DNA from: Microbulbifer sp. GL-2
GTDB lineage: Bacteria > Pseudomonadota > Gammaproteobacteria > Pseudomonadales > Cellvibrionaceae
DNA: 64,000 bases
NCBI RefSeq assembly: GCF_007183175.1
Contig: NZ_AP019807.1
Coordinates: forward strand, 1,713,501 to 1,777,500
Reading direction: 5' to 3'
Position 1 is the first letter of the stretch; each line of letters begins with the position of its first letter. This document shows, piece by piece, positions 43,661 to 52,345 of the stretch. The translations under genes were made by a program, and so were the position numbers. Under the pieces are notes generated by a model that saw only the letters and a program-made list of their open reading frames with translations, was not told where the DNA came from and did not search any database.

Positions 43661-45207
43661 CAGTCCATTTTTACCAAACTGTGGCCGGTCATTTCCGCCG
43701 GCTGTGGCAGATCCATTAACGCTAACATGGTTGGCGCCACATCCGCCAGACTACCTCCGTCACACATTTGCACATTGCGTGCGCCGACGTACACGAACGG
43801 CACCGGCAGGGTTGAGTGTTGGGTGCTGACCTGGCCGGAGTTGGCGTCGAACATCTCTTCAACATTGCCGTGGTCGGCGGTAATCAGCACTTCGCCACCG
43901 GCGGCCAGGGCCGCGTCCACTACTCGCTCGACACACTGGTCCAGGGCTTCTACCGCTTTCACTGCGGCCTCGAATACACCGGTGTGGCCGACCATATCGC
44001 CGTTGGCATAATTACAGATAATGGCGTCGTATTCGCCGCTTTCGATCGCTGCTACCAGTTTGTCAGTGACTTCCGGTGCATTCATTTCCGGTTGCAGATC
44101 GTAGGTGGCTACATCCGGCGACTTGATCAGCTCGCGGGTTTCGCCTTTGTATGGCTCTTCGCGACCGCCGCTAAAGAAGAAAGTAACGTGGGCATACTTC
44201 TCAGTTTCAGCAATACGCAGCTGGGTTTTGTCCTCCGCCGACAGGTATTCACCGAGGGAGTTCACCAGGTTTTCCGGGGGGTAGGCACAGCTGGCGTGGA
44301 TATCGGCAGCATATTCGGTGGTCATTACAAAATCCGCCAGTTGTGGCCTGGTTTTGCGCTCAAAACCATCGAAGTTCTGTTCGGTGAATGCGCGGGTCAA
44401 CTGGCGCGCGCGGTCCGGGCGGAAATTCATAAATATAAGGGCGTCACCGTCCCGGATCGGGGCGGGCTCGCCAATAATTGTCGGGGCGACAAACTCATCG
44501 TTTTCACCGCGCTCGTAGGCGGCGGAAAGTCCGCCCAGAGCATCGCTGGCATTGTGCTTTGCAGTGCCCAAGGTCAGCATGTCGTAAACGGGTTCGATGC
44601 GCTCCCAGCGCTGGTCGCGATCCATGGCGAAATAGCGGCCGGCCAGGGTGGCCATATGGGCGTTGCCGACGGAATCGCACACCTGCATCAGGCGTGCGAT
44701 GGAGGGCTCGGCACTGCGCGGTGGCGTGTCGCGGCCATCGAGAAAGGCGTGTACGTAGATTGCGCGCGCACCGCGCTGTGCGGCCAGGGTTACCATGGCG
44801 ACAATATGATCTTCATGGCTGTGTACGCCGCCCTCAGAGAGCAGCCCCATAATATGTACCACGCCATTGTTGGCTATCGCCTTATCTACTGCCGAGGTGT
44901 AGGCGCGATTGCGGAAGAAGTCGCCGTCCTGGATCGCTTTATTGATGCGGGTAAAGTTCTGGTAAACCACTCGACCGGCACCCAGAGTCATGTGCCCTAC
45001 TTCGGAGTTACCCATCTGCCCGTCGGGTAGGCCTACCGCCATACCTGAGGTCTGGATCAGGGTTTTGGGGTAGGTAGCCCAGATCTTGTCCCACACCGGG
45101 GACTTCGCGGCGTGAATCGCGTTGTGCTCGGGATTGTCGCTGTGGCCGAAGCCGTCCAGAATCAGCAGGACCAAGGGGCGTTTTTGCGGGGCTTGCGGAG
45201 CGGCCAT
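43660..45207 (-). CDS. gpmI: 2,3-bisphosphoglycerate-independent phosphoglycerate mutase
   Basis: This glycolytic enzyme interconverts 3- and 2-phosphoglycerate with two Mn2+ ions. The 515-residue length is standard. LLILDGFG holds the first metal Asp, and GQMGNSEVGHMTLGAG holds the phosphorylated Ser (S68). Later motifs are RPDRARQL and TADHGNVEEM. It starts the gpmI-envC pair, divergent from rhodanese-grxC-secB, the same order as in enterics. Confidence 0.97.
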   Translation of the reverse strand: MAAPQAPQKRPLVLLILDGFGHSDNPEHNAIHAAKSPVWDKIWATYPKTLIQTSGMAVGLPDGQMGNSEVGHMTLGAGRVVYQNFTRINKAIQDGDFFRNRAYTSAVDKAIANNGVVHIMGLLSEGGVHSHEDHIVAMVTLAAQRGARAIYVHAFLDGRDTPPRSAEPSIARLMQVCDSVGNAHMATLAGRYFAMDRDQRWERIEPVYDMLTLGTAKHNASDALGGLSAAYERGENDEFVAPTIIGEPAPIRDGDALIFMNFRPDRARQLTRAFTEQNFDGFERKTRPQLADFVMTTEYAADIHASCAYPPENLVNSLGEYLSAEDKTQLRIAETEKYAHVTFFFSGGREEPYKGETRELIKSPDVATYDLQPEMNAPEVTDKLVAAIESGEYDAIICNYANGDMVGHTGVFEAAVKAVEALDQCVERVVDAALAAGGEVLITADHGNVEEMFDANSGQVSTQHSTLPVPFVYVGARNVQMCDGGSLADVAPTMLALMDLPQPAEMTGHSLVKMD

Positions 45208-45434
45208 AGCGACGGGCTTCCTGTATTGGGTGGTTTACATTGCGGACGCGGATTTTAACCCGTTCGGCCATCGTTTAACCACGTCGATGAGGATACGCAC
45301 TGTTCTGCTAAGCCACTGCACGAGTGATGGGAGTACCATATTGCTGGTTAGAAATTCGCCACAATCGTGTATACTCCCGCCAGCTTTGGCGCAGCTGCGC
45401 TGTAACGATAACCACTAAGGATTTTGGGGGCGGA

Positions 45435-45851
45435 GTGGATTTTTTCGTCTTTTTGAGTGAGCAATGGCTGCTGGTCGGCCTGCTCGTAGCTTTGCTCTAT
45501 GCGCTGGTTTTGAGCGAGCGCTATAAGGCTGGCGTGCCGGTATCCATGCATGAAGTGACCCGGCTGATTAACAGCGATGGGGCCAGGGTGCTCGATATAC
45601 GCGATCGCAGTGAGTTTACCGCCGGGCATATTGTCGATGCCTTGCATATCCCCCATGGGGAGGTAATCGAACGCATCGCTGAGCTGGAGCCGTTTAAGGA
45701 CAAGGTATTAATTGTTGCTGACAAAATGGGTCAGCACGCAGGGCCGGTGGGTCGCCAGCTGAAGCAAAAAGGTTTCCAGGTGCGCCGCCTGCAGGGTGGT
45801 ATGAGCGAGTGGACCAACCAGAACCTGCCTTTGGTCAAGGGTAAAGGCTAG
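45435..45851 (+). CDS. Membrane-anchored rhodanese-domain protein (YibN-like), no active-site Cys
   Basis: The 138-residue protein has one N-terminal membrane helix (about 10-27) and a cytoplasmic rhodanese domain (VLDIRDRSEFTAGHIVDALHIP to LQGGMSEW). The position of the catalytic Cys is taken by VADKMGQHA, and the protein has no Cys at all, so it cannot be a classical sulfurtransferase. It is the first gene before grxC and secB, the yibN position. A structural or protein-binding role is likely. The GTG start at 45435 is chosen because the upstream extension is not conserved-looking. Confidence 0.88.
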   Translation: MDFFVFLSEQWLLVGLLVALLYALVLSERYKAGVPVSMHEVTRLINSDGARVLDIRDRSEFTAGHIVDALHIPHGEVIERIAELEPFKDKVLIVADKMGQHAGPVGRQLKQKGFQVRRLQGGMSEWTNQNLPLVKGKG

Positions 45852-45891
45852 GCCGGCAGGCCGTATTGATGGCGTTAGGCGGAGTTTTGTT

Positions 45892-46152
45892 ATGCAGGAT
45901 GTAGTCATCTACACCACCCGTTTCTGTCCCTACTGTATTCGCGCCAAGCAGCTGCTCGACAGCAAGGGCGTGAAGTATCGCGAAATCGCAGTGGACAACA
46001 AACCACAGTTGCGCGAGCAGATGGCGGCCAAGGCTGGTCGCCGTACAGTACCGCAGATTTGGGTTGGCGAATTTCATGTGGGCGGTTGCGATGAGTTAAT
46101 GGCGCAGGAGCGCGCCGGCAAGTTGGATAAGCTGCTTAAATCCGCGGGTTGA
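45892..46152 (+). CDS. grxC: Glutaredoxin 3
   Basis: This glutathione-dependent disulfide reductase has 86 residues, the thioredoxin-fold active site CPYC (C12, C15) and the glutathione-binding TVPQIWVGEFHVGGCDEL. It lies between the rhodanese gene and secB. Confidence 0.97.
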   Translation: MQDVVIYTTRFCPYCIRAKQLLDSKGVKYREIAVDNKPQLREQMAAKAGRRTVPQIWVGEFHVGGCDELMAQERAGKLDKLLKSAG

Positions 46153-46310
46153 GAAAGGTTGTCGTCGCGGGCCACACGCGGCAGCAGATTTTTGCTATTT
46201 ATCCGTTCCGGGCCTTGAAACGGTATTTACAGGCCCCAATCAAAAGGCTCATACAGGGAGTCTTTCTCACGGAAGGCATCAATAAACTTTTATAAAGAAC
46301 AGGCTGTAAC

Positions 46311-46805
46311 ATGGCTGAAGAATTAAACGGCGCGGCGAACGCAGAGGCTCCACAAGTACAATTCGCGATGCAGCGTATCTACCTGAAGGACCTCTCCTTC
46401 GAGACCCCCATGGGTGTTGAGGTTTTCAAGAAGCAATGGAAGCCTCAGGTTAATCAGGAACTGAACACCAAAACCGCCAAGGTTGATGAAGACCTGTATG
46501 AGGTTGCGCTGACCCTGACTATCACCGTTAAGCTGGAAGAAGACACCGCTTTCCTGGTAGAAGTTAAACAAGCCGGTTTGTTCGGTATCAAAGGCCTGGA
46601 AGGTCAGCAGCTGGCTCAGGCTCTGAACACCGCTTGCCCGCAGATCCTGTTCCCGTATGCTCGCGAAGTGATCGACAACGCTGTTGTGAAGGGCTCTTTC
46701 CCGGCCCTGATGCTGCCGCCGGTGAACTTCGATGCGCTGTTTGCACAGGCCCTGAACCAGGCGCAACAGCAGACTGAAGGCGCACAGGCCAAAGCGGACG
46801 CATAG
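46311..46805 (+). CDS. secB: Protein-export chaperone SecB
   Basis: SecB keeps preproteins unfolded and hands them to SecA. The 164-residue protein has the family core QRIYLKDLSFETP, the SecA-binding acidic surface, and LFPYAREVIDNAVVKGSFPA with the end LPPVNFDALFAQAL. The N-terminal 19 residues and the Gln/Ala tail are variable. Confidence 0.97.
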   Translation: MAEELNGAANAEAPQVQFAMQRIYLKDLSFETPMGVEVFKKQWKPQVNQELNTKTAKVDEDLYEVALTLTITVKLEEDTAFLVEVKQAGLFGIKGLEGQQLAQALNTACPQILFPYAREVIDNAVVKGSFPALMLPPVNFDALFAQALNQAQQQTEGAQAKADA

Positions 46806-46820
46806 TCCCGTCTTGCTGGC

Positions 46821-46848
46821 AAAAAGGCCCCCGAGGGGGCCTTTTTTT
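46821..46848 (+). terminator. Rho-independent terminator after secB
   Basis: AAAAAGGCCCC pairs with GGGGCCTTTTT around CGAG, with seven T in a row. It lies 15 bases past the secB stop. Confidence 0.95.
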
Positions 46849-46928
46849 ATACCTGCGATTTGGAACCCCTGGGCGAATCAGCAGAAATCTGTTTCTATTA
46901 GCTCTCAAAATCCAGCCGGGAATTGCCT

Positions 46929-47381
46929 ATGCAGTGGGATTTACCGACCCCCTTTATCCGTAAGGTGACTGTTGGTGCGCAACATGTGGATGGCCTGCGC
47001 CACGCCAATAACGCTGAGTATGTGCAGTGGTGTGAAGCCACGGCCTGGGCCCACAGTGCTGAATTGGGACTAGGTGTCAGGAATTACCAGGACCTGGACC
47101 GCGGAATGGCCATTCGCCATGGAGAGTATGACTATATACTGGCGGCGAGAGAGGGGGATGAACTGCTATTCGGCACCTGGCTGACAGAAGTAGATGGGCG
47201 CCTGAATATGACCCGCCACTTTCAAGTCTTTCGCGCCGCCGATGGGGCATTGGTACTGCGTGCCCAGTGGCGGTTGGTGTGCATCGAGCTGTCCAGTGGC
47301 AGGCCGAAACGCATGCCTGTGATCTTCAAGGAAATTTACAGTCCGGCAGTTATTGCCCCGGAGGCTGAGAAAAATGAGTGA
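46929..47381 (+). CDS. Acyl-CoA thioesterase, hotdog fold
   Basis: The 150-residue protein has the 4HBT motif HVDGLRHANNAEYVQWCE, with Asp and His at the usual active-site places, and a central AIRHGEYDYILAAREGDEL. It is encoded just before an SDR gene, overlapping it by eight bases, so the two probably act in one lipid or acyl-CoA pathway. Substrate unknown. Confidence 0.87.
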   Translation: MQWDLPTPFIRKVTVGAQHVDGLRHANNAEYVQWCEATAWAHSAELGLGVRNYQDLDRGMAIRHGEYDYILAAREGDELLFGTWLTEVDGRLNMTRHFQVFRAADGALVLRAQWRLVCIELSSGRPKRMPVIFKEIYSPAVIAPEAEKNE

Positions 47382-48237
47382 AGAGTTTGTAACCCTGACC
47401 GAAAACACAGGGGCGCTTAAAGACAAGACCATCTTTATTACCGGTGCCAGTCGCGGTATCGGCCGCGCCATAGCCCTCAAATGCGCAGCGGATGGCGCTA
47501 ATATTGTCATTGCTGCCAAATCGGCGGAGCCTCATCCCAAGCTGCCTGGCACTATCTTCTCGGTGGCGCAAGAAGTGGAGGGCGCCGGTGGCCAGGCGTT
47601 GCCCTTACAGGTAGATGTGCGCGATGAGCAGCGGGTGCAGGAAGCGATGGCACAGGCTGCAGACAAGTTTGGTGGTATTGATGCGGTGATCAACAACGCC
47701 GGTGCGATCAACCTGACCAATGTGGAGTCCACCCCGCCCAAACGCTATGACCTGATGCAGAATATCAATAGCCGTGCGGTGTACCTAACGGCTCACCTGG
47801 CAATTCCCTACCTGAAAAAATCGGATAACGCTCATATTCTCAGCCTGTGCCCCCCGCTGAACTTACAGCCCAAGTGGCTGGGGCCTTTTGCACCTTACGC
47901 TCTGTCCAAGTTCGGTATGACCATCCTGAGCCTGGGGCTGGCGGAGGAATTGCGTGAGACCGGAGTTAGCGTGAATACCCTTTGGCCGCGTACGCTGGTG
48001 GCTACCGCGGCAATTGAGTTTGCGGTTGGGAATCGCGAGATGTTTGAGCAGAGCCGCAAGCCGGCGATCATGGCGGATGCCGCCTATGAAGTGCTGGTAA
48101 CCCGTGAGGGTGCTCTCACAGGACGCCAGCTGATCGATGAAGAGCTGCTGGTAGAGCGCGGTGTAAAGGACTTCACCGACTATGCCCACAACCCGTCCAA
48201 CGCGGGGGAATTAACCAAGGATTTATTTCTCGACTGA
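47374..48237 (+). CDS. SDR family oxidoreductase, HSDL2-like
   Basis: The 287-residue protein has the nucleotide-binding TGASRGIG, the NNAG motif (VINNAGAIN) and the catalytic YALSK pair. The PPLNLQPKW and NTLWPRT motifs are those of hydroxysteroid dehydrogenase-like 2 proteins. At the place where I expect the catalytic Ser (before PPLNL) this protein has Cys (LSLCPPLNL). Overlap with the thioesterase gene suggests a role in fatty-acid or acyl-CoA metabolism. Activity is uncertain because of the Ser position. Confidence 0.88.
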   Translation: MSEEFVTLTENTGALKDKTIFITGASRGIGRAIALKCAADGANIVIAAKSAEPHPKLPGTIFSVAQEVEGAGGQALPLQVDVRDEQRVQEAMAQAADKFGGIDAVINNAGAINLTNVESTPPKRYDLMQNINSRAVYLTAHLAIPYLKKSDNAHILSLCPPLNLQPKWLGPFAPYALSKFGMTILSLGLAEELRETGVSVNTLWPRTLVATAAIEFAVGNREMFEQSRKPAIMADAAYEVLVTREGALTGRQLIDEELLVERGVKDFTDYAHNPSNAGELTKDLFLD

Positions 48238-48256
48238 CGCTGGCAGGGGGTAGTTC

Positions 48257-48847
48257 GTGAGCAGCGACAGCAAATTATTCAAAGACGCTCTCGGTGACCT
48301 GGGAGATGTTAAACCGCTGGTGCAGGAACGCCGCGTAGCCTTGCGCAAGGATAGTAAGCCACCTGAGCAGATCCTGCGTGAGCGCCGCTCGGCTGCTACC
48401 CGCCAGACTGAGCGCGAAATGAATCCCCTGTCCGGCGAATATATCGAGCTGGTGGCGCCCTGGGACCCAATTGAATTCAAACGGGACGGAGTACAGAATG
48501 GTGTTTACCGCAACCTGCGCCTGGGCAAGTACACGGTAGATGCGCGCCTTGACCTACACCGTCACTCTGTGGAGATGGCGCGCAGTGTCGTCGTGGAGTT
48601 TATACGGGACTGTATCGAGGCGGATGTTCGCTGTGCCCTGATTACTCACGGCAAGGGAGAGGGACGCAAGCAGCCGGCACTGCTGAAGAGCTGTCTCAAC
48701 CACTGGTTGCCACAGCTGGATGAGGTATTGGCGTTCCATAGTGCGCAAAAACAGCACGGCGGTATGGGTGCGACTTATATATTGTTACGCAAGAGTGAGC
48801 GCAAGCGGCAGGAAAACCTGGAAAGGCACCAGCGCCGTCGCCTTTAA
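48257..48847 (+). CDS. Smr-domain protein, SmrA-like
   Basis: The 196-residue protein has a basic, unstructured N-terminus and a C-terminal Smr domain (about 95-185) with LDLHRHSVEMARS and the active-site loop LITHGKGEGRKQPALLK. Smr domains nick DNA or cleave RNA. The GTG start has a GGGGGTAG site. A strong terminator follows at 48958. Confidence 0.9.
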   Translation: MSSDSKLFKDALGDLGDVKPLVQERRVALRKDSKPPEQILRERRSAATRQTEREMNPLSGEYIELVAPWDPIEFKRDGVQNGVYRNLRLGKYTVDARLDLHRHSVEMARSVVVEFIRDCIEADVRCALITHGKGEGRKQPALLKSCLNHWLPQLDEVLAFHSAQKQHGGMGATYILLRKSERKRQENLERHQRRRL

Positions 48848-48957
48848 GCGCACCGTCATTTTCCTGTCACTTTATGGAATTAGGATGTGCCATAGAGGCT
48901 TTCATTAAGTGAATGCGTATCTGGCTCATCATTTTGATTCTTCTTGATTGTGATATT

Positions 48958-48982
48958 GGCGACCCATTGGGTCGCCTTTTTT
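48958..48982 (+). terminator. Rho-independent terminator after the Smr gene
   Basis: GGCGACCC (48958-48965) pairs with GGGTCGCC (48969-48976) around ATT, followed by six T. Confidence 0.92.
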
Positions 48983-49009
48983 ATGTGCGGAGCTTTTCTG
49001 GGAGCAGCT

Positions 49010-49510
49010 TTAGCGCATAATTTTATCTACCCGATCAAACTCGAGTTGGGTGTTACTGTCGCGGCTGCTCAAGATTAATTTATCCCCAACCATTTCGAGG
49101 AGGCGGACCTTGCGCAGTGCCCTCAGGTAGTCGGTTTCCAGCCCATCGCTTGGGTGGGCCCGGCCTTTGCGTGAGATGGCTGGGGTTGTCGACCAGGATA
49201 AATCTCCGCTGCTTTCCAGTGAAAATCGTCCCAGGTAGGGATTAACACCGCCGCTACCACGGACAAAGCCGAAGCGATCGCAGGTAAAAAATGGCCTTTC
49301 GCGCCAGAACTTCCGCCACAGGAGAAGATATTCATAGGTGCGTTCGCCGTCTTTCAGGCTCGACAGAACCCACTCGTGATTACATGCGGACCAGGCCGAA
49401 TGCCGCAAGGGCTGGGGCTGACTGGGGGCGTCAAAGGACGTGCACCCGAAAAGAAACAGGGTGAGCAAGGTGGGGATCATAAGCTGCAAGCGTAAGTGGT
49501 CTCGCGGCAT
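49010..49510 (-). CDS. META-domain lipoprotein (HslJ-like), downstream copy
   Basis: The predicted 166-residue lipoprotein has a signal ending in LFLFG|C. It then carries a META-like domain: WVLSSLKDGERTYEYLL, RFGFVRGSGGVNPYLGRF with the family's G-G-N pattern, and TDYLRALRKVRLLEMVGDKLIL. It is a diverged paralogue of the gene just upstream, 64 bases away. META/HslJ proteins are envelope proteins linked to stress and antibiotic tolerance; the mechanism is unclear. Confidence 0.75.
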   Translation of the reverse strand: MPRDHLRLQLMIPTLLTLFLFGCTSFDAPSQPQPLRHSAWSACNHEWVLSSLKDGERTYEYLLLWRKFWRERPFFTCDRFGFVRGSGGVNPYLGRFSLESSGDLSWSTTPAISRKGRAHPSDGLETDYLRALRKVRLLEMVGDKLILSSRDSNTQLEFDRVDKIMR

Positions 49511-49574
49511 GATGTCGTTCTCATGAGTTTTGCGACATTTAATCGTAAAAACTACCAGTGGTCTGTGGTGGTGT

Positions 49575-50048
49575 TCAAGGTCCTGCACGGACATATTCAA
49601 TGTAAATCTCACCGGAGGCATCGCGTAGGATCAGTCGTTTGCCCCGAGATTTGGTAAAAGCCTGACGAGTACCAGACAGTGCGCGCAGATAGGTGTGCTC
49701 CTGCTGTAGCAGTTGGGGTGGGGCGCCCATCTTGGTGGAGACAAAGCTGGAGGTATCCCACAGCATCTGGCCATTATCGGTAACCTGTAGTTCTCCACGA
49801 TAGGTGTTAACGCCACTGCGCCCCATCACATTGCCATCTTGGTTGCATAGGAAAGTGAAGTTCTCTGGCCCCTGGATCGGAATAGTGCCACCGTTGACCC
49901 GCAGGCGTACCAGCTGCCACTTCTTACCGCACACACTTGTAGCATTGCCGGCATTTTGTATCACCCGCGCTTCTTCCTTGCCAGTTGTCAGGCATCCGCC
50001 GATCACTAGCAGGGCTCCAAGTAGCCACAGTTGCATCAACCTGCTCAT
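49575..50048 (-). CDS. META-domain lipoprotein (HslJ-like), upstream copy
   Basis: The 157-residue protein has a lipobox VIGG|C at Cys19 and the META pattern: KKWQLVRLRVNGG, GRSGVNTYRGELQVTDNGQM and HTYLRALSGTRQAFTKSRGKRLIL. The second copy follows on the same strand. Confidence 0.82.
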   Translation of the reverse strand: MSRLMQLWLLGALLVIGGCLTTGKEEARVIQNAGNATSVCGKKWQLVRLRVNGGTIPIQGPENFTFLCNQDGNVMGRSGVNTYRGELQVTDNGQMLWDTSSFVSTKMGAPPQLLQQEHTYLRALSGTRQAFTKSRGKRLILRDASGEIYIEYVRAGP

Positions 50049-50227
50049 CGGTGAATGACCTCCTTATCCACTTCTACGATTCCTTACTGGCAAGGTGCCA
50101 GATCCGGACTTCGGCTCATACATAAGCTTAGTAATGGATTGTGCTGGAGAGTCGACAGGAGTGACAAGCTATGCTTCCACTGTGATAGGAGCAGGTATTC
50201 AGGGACTGATACAGGATTTGATTCGGC

Positions 50228-51664
50228 ATGATCAGACGCACAAAAATTGTCGCAACCCTCGGTCCTGCCAGCGATCGTGGCAATACCCTGCGCCAGTTGA
50301 TTGCGGAGGGAGTTAACACTGTGCGCCTTAACTTTTCTCACGGCGATACTGCAGATCATCGCCGCCGTGCAGAACAGGTTCGCGCAGAGGCTGCGCGTCA
50401 GGGGTGTCACGTCGCTATCCTGGGGGATTTACAGGGGCCAAAAATCCGCGTTGGCAAGTTCAGTGACGGTGGTGTCCAGCTGGAAAACGGTTTGCCGTTT
50501 GTTTTAGATCCGTCCCGCCCCGATGGGCAGGGCGATAGTGACGGGGTATCAGTGGACTATCCGCAATTAGCCCAGGACTGCATCCTCGGAGACAGCTTGC
50601 TGCTGGATGATGGGCGTCTCAGGTTGCGGGTAAAAAAAATCGAAGGGGCGGCGGTAATTACTGAGGTGGAGTCCGGCGGCTGGCTGTCAGATCGCAAGGG
50701 CATTAACAAGCAGGGTGGTGGCCTCACTGCCCCGACCCTGACTGAGAAAGACTTGCGGGATATTCAGGTTGCTGCGGAGTTGCAATTGGATTTTCTCGCC
50801 GTCTCCTTTCCCCGTGAAGCGCAGGATATCCACCGCGCACGGGAATTACTACGGCAGGCGGGTGGCACATCCCAGATAGTAGCCAAGATAGAGCGCGCCG
50901 AGGCGGTGTCCAGTGATGAGCATCTGGAAAAGCTGATTCTGGCAAGCGATGTCATTATGGTGGCACGCGGTGATCTCGCGGTGGAAATTGGTGATGCCGA
51001 ATTAATGGGGGTGCAAAAGCACCTGATAAAACTTGCGCGCTACTTGAACCGCACTGTGATAACCGCAACCCAGATGATGGAGTCGATGATATCCAGCCCG
51101 GTTCCGACCCGGGCCGAAGTGTGCGATGTCGCCAATGCGGTTCTGGATGGTACTGATGCGGTGATGTTGTCGGCGGAAACCGCCAGCGGCCAATACCCGG
51201 TGGAAACTGTGCGGCACATGGCTGAAGTGATTATTGGAGCGGAAAAGCACCGAGCCACCCAAAGGCCCATGGATGTTTTACGCGGTGATTACCCAGCTGG
51301 GGATGCCTGTATTGCCGTTGCCGCTATAACCATCGCCAATCATTGCCGGGATATCAAGGCGATTATTTGCCAGACAGAAACTGGTAATACCGCTCTGCTA
51401 ATGTCGCGGGTTCGTGCAGTAATACCTATTTATGCTTTTTGTCGACACCGCCGGATCTGTAATCGGGTGGCCCTGTATAGGGGTGTCGACCCGGTATTAA
51501 TGGCAGTGGCGGGTATGGATGGCCCATCCAGAGACCAGAAGGCGATTGATCATCTGAAACAGCGAAAATTATTGCTACCGGGAGATTTCGTTCTGGTATC
51601 GCGCGGTTATCAGCAGGATATCGGTGGCCACACAGATACTCTGCGGGTTGTGCGGGTTGAGTAA
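50228..51664 (+). CDS. pyk: Pyruvate kinase
   Basis: Pyruvate kinase transfers phosphate from PEP to ADP, ending glycolysis. The 478-residue protein begins RRTKIVATLGPASD and has LGDLQGPKIR, the B domain, the catalytic Lys in IVAKIERAEA, ARGDLAVEIG and the signature ITATQMMESMISSPVPTRAE. The C-terminal allosteric domain is present. It resembles PykA-type enzymes. It is transcribed away from the META genes. Confidence 0.96.
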   Translation: MIRRTKIVATLGPASDRGNTLRQLIAEGVNTVRLNFSHGDTADHRRRAEQVRAEAARQGCHVAILGDLQGPKIRVGKFSDGGVQLENGLPFVLDPSRPDGQGDSDGVSVDYPQLAQDCILGDSLLLDDGRLRLRVKKIEGAAVITEVESGGWLSDRKGINKQGGGLTAPTLTEKDLRDIQVAAELQLDFLAVSFPREAQDIHRARELLRQAGGTSQIVAKIERAEAVSSDEHLEKLILASDVIMVARGDLAVEIGDAELMGVQKHLIKLARYLNRTVITATQMMESMISSPVPTRAEVCDVANAVLDGTDAVMLSAETASGQYPVETVRHMAEVIIGAEKHRATQRPMDVLRGDYPAGDACIAVAAITIANHCRDIKAIICQTETGNTALLMSRVRAVIPIYAFCRHRRICNRVALYRGVDPVLMAVAGMDGPSRDQKAIDHLKQRKLLLPGDFVLVSRGYQQDIGGHTDTLRVVRVE

Positions 51665-51728
51665 AAAGCAGATTGCCCGGTTTTTAAATTTCTAATTTAA
51701 ATATAAACAGGAACTTTAAAAGCCTTTT

Positions 51729-51905
51729 TTACCCCGATCGGCTACAGCGAACCAGGATTTTGCTTTCCAGCTCCTGCTCCACGCAATGAAATTTCTGGCC
51801 ATTCAATGATAAGGATTTGGGAGTTCCCTTGGGCGCGGTTGTCGAACAACCGGCAACTCCTGTTGCCAGGGCCACGGCAAGCAGAACCAGCAGCAATTTC
51901 TGCAC
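51729..51905 (-). CDS. Very small lipoprotein, 58 residues
   Basis: A GTG start with GAGG eight bases upstream opens a frame MQKLLLVLLAVALATGVAGC, a clear signal with lipobox V-A-G-C. It is followed by STTAPKGTPKSLSLNGQKF and a tail with two Cys (HCVEQELESKILVRCSRSG). Mature length is 39 residues. I do not recognise a family. Confidence 0.75.
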   Translation of the reverse strand: MQKLLLVLLAVALATGVAGCSTTAPKGTPKSLSLNGQKFHCVEQELESKILVRCSRSG

Positions 51906-52209
51906 CGTAGTTACCTCTTGGCTTGCGAAAAATTGTGCAAGCTTGTGATGTGTCTTTTCTCAGGTTAGAGGGAATAGCTGTCAAAGTGAGGATTAAGGCG
52001 ACAATTTGTAAAATGTGGCGACAGTGAGCCCATAAGGACAAGAGAAATTAACTCGGAGGGTTTTTTCCATTTCTTGATATTGAAGTTCTGTGGGCTCGGC
52101 TTTAAGGGGGAATGAATATCTCAAGGTGTAATTTTTCTCTGAAATTTAATACCCCCACCGGGACTGGGTAAGTCCGGGTGGGGGTGAAAATTTTTATAAC
52201 AGCGGATGG
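51906..52209. other. 304-base gap holding one hairpin
   Basis: No gene seen. It holds the hairpin at 52151-52185 and probably the promoter of the small lipoprotein gene. Confidence 0.5.
52151..52185. terminator. Long hairpin after the frameshifted lipoprotein gene
   Basis: ACCCCCACC (52151-52159) pairs with GGTGGGGGT (52177-52185), with an inner GGACT/AGTCC stem. It lies 25 bases past the minus-strand stop. The T-run is on the plus-strand side (after GAAAA), so the direction is unclear. Confidence 0.55.
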
Positions 52210-52345
52210 CTAGCGTCTTCCACGATGATGTCCACCACGTGCTCGATATCCACCGCGTACGCGATGGTGACCGCGATGTCCTCTATACCCGCGGTGACTG
52301 CGATATCCCCGGTGACCGCGATATCCGCGATGGTATCCGCGTACG
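52210..52345 (-). repeat. In-frame tandem repeat coding Gly-Tyr/His-Arg units
   Basis: The 3' end of the lipoprotein gene consists of degenerate 9- and 18-base units coding GYRGHR-like residues. On the plus strand this shows as repeated CGATATCC/CGCGATGG blocks. Confidence 0.6.

Noticed and set aside
43816..45030. A 404-codon plus-strand open frame
   Set aside because: It lies fully antisense to gpmI, which has all its motifs; long antisense frames are expected in GC-rich DNA.
46588..46908. A 106-codon minus-strand frame over the secB end
   Set aside because: It reads through the secB terminator hairpin and is antisense to secB.
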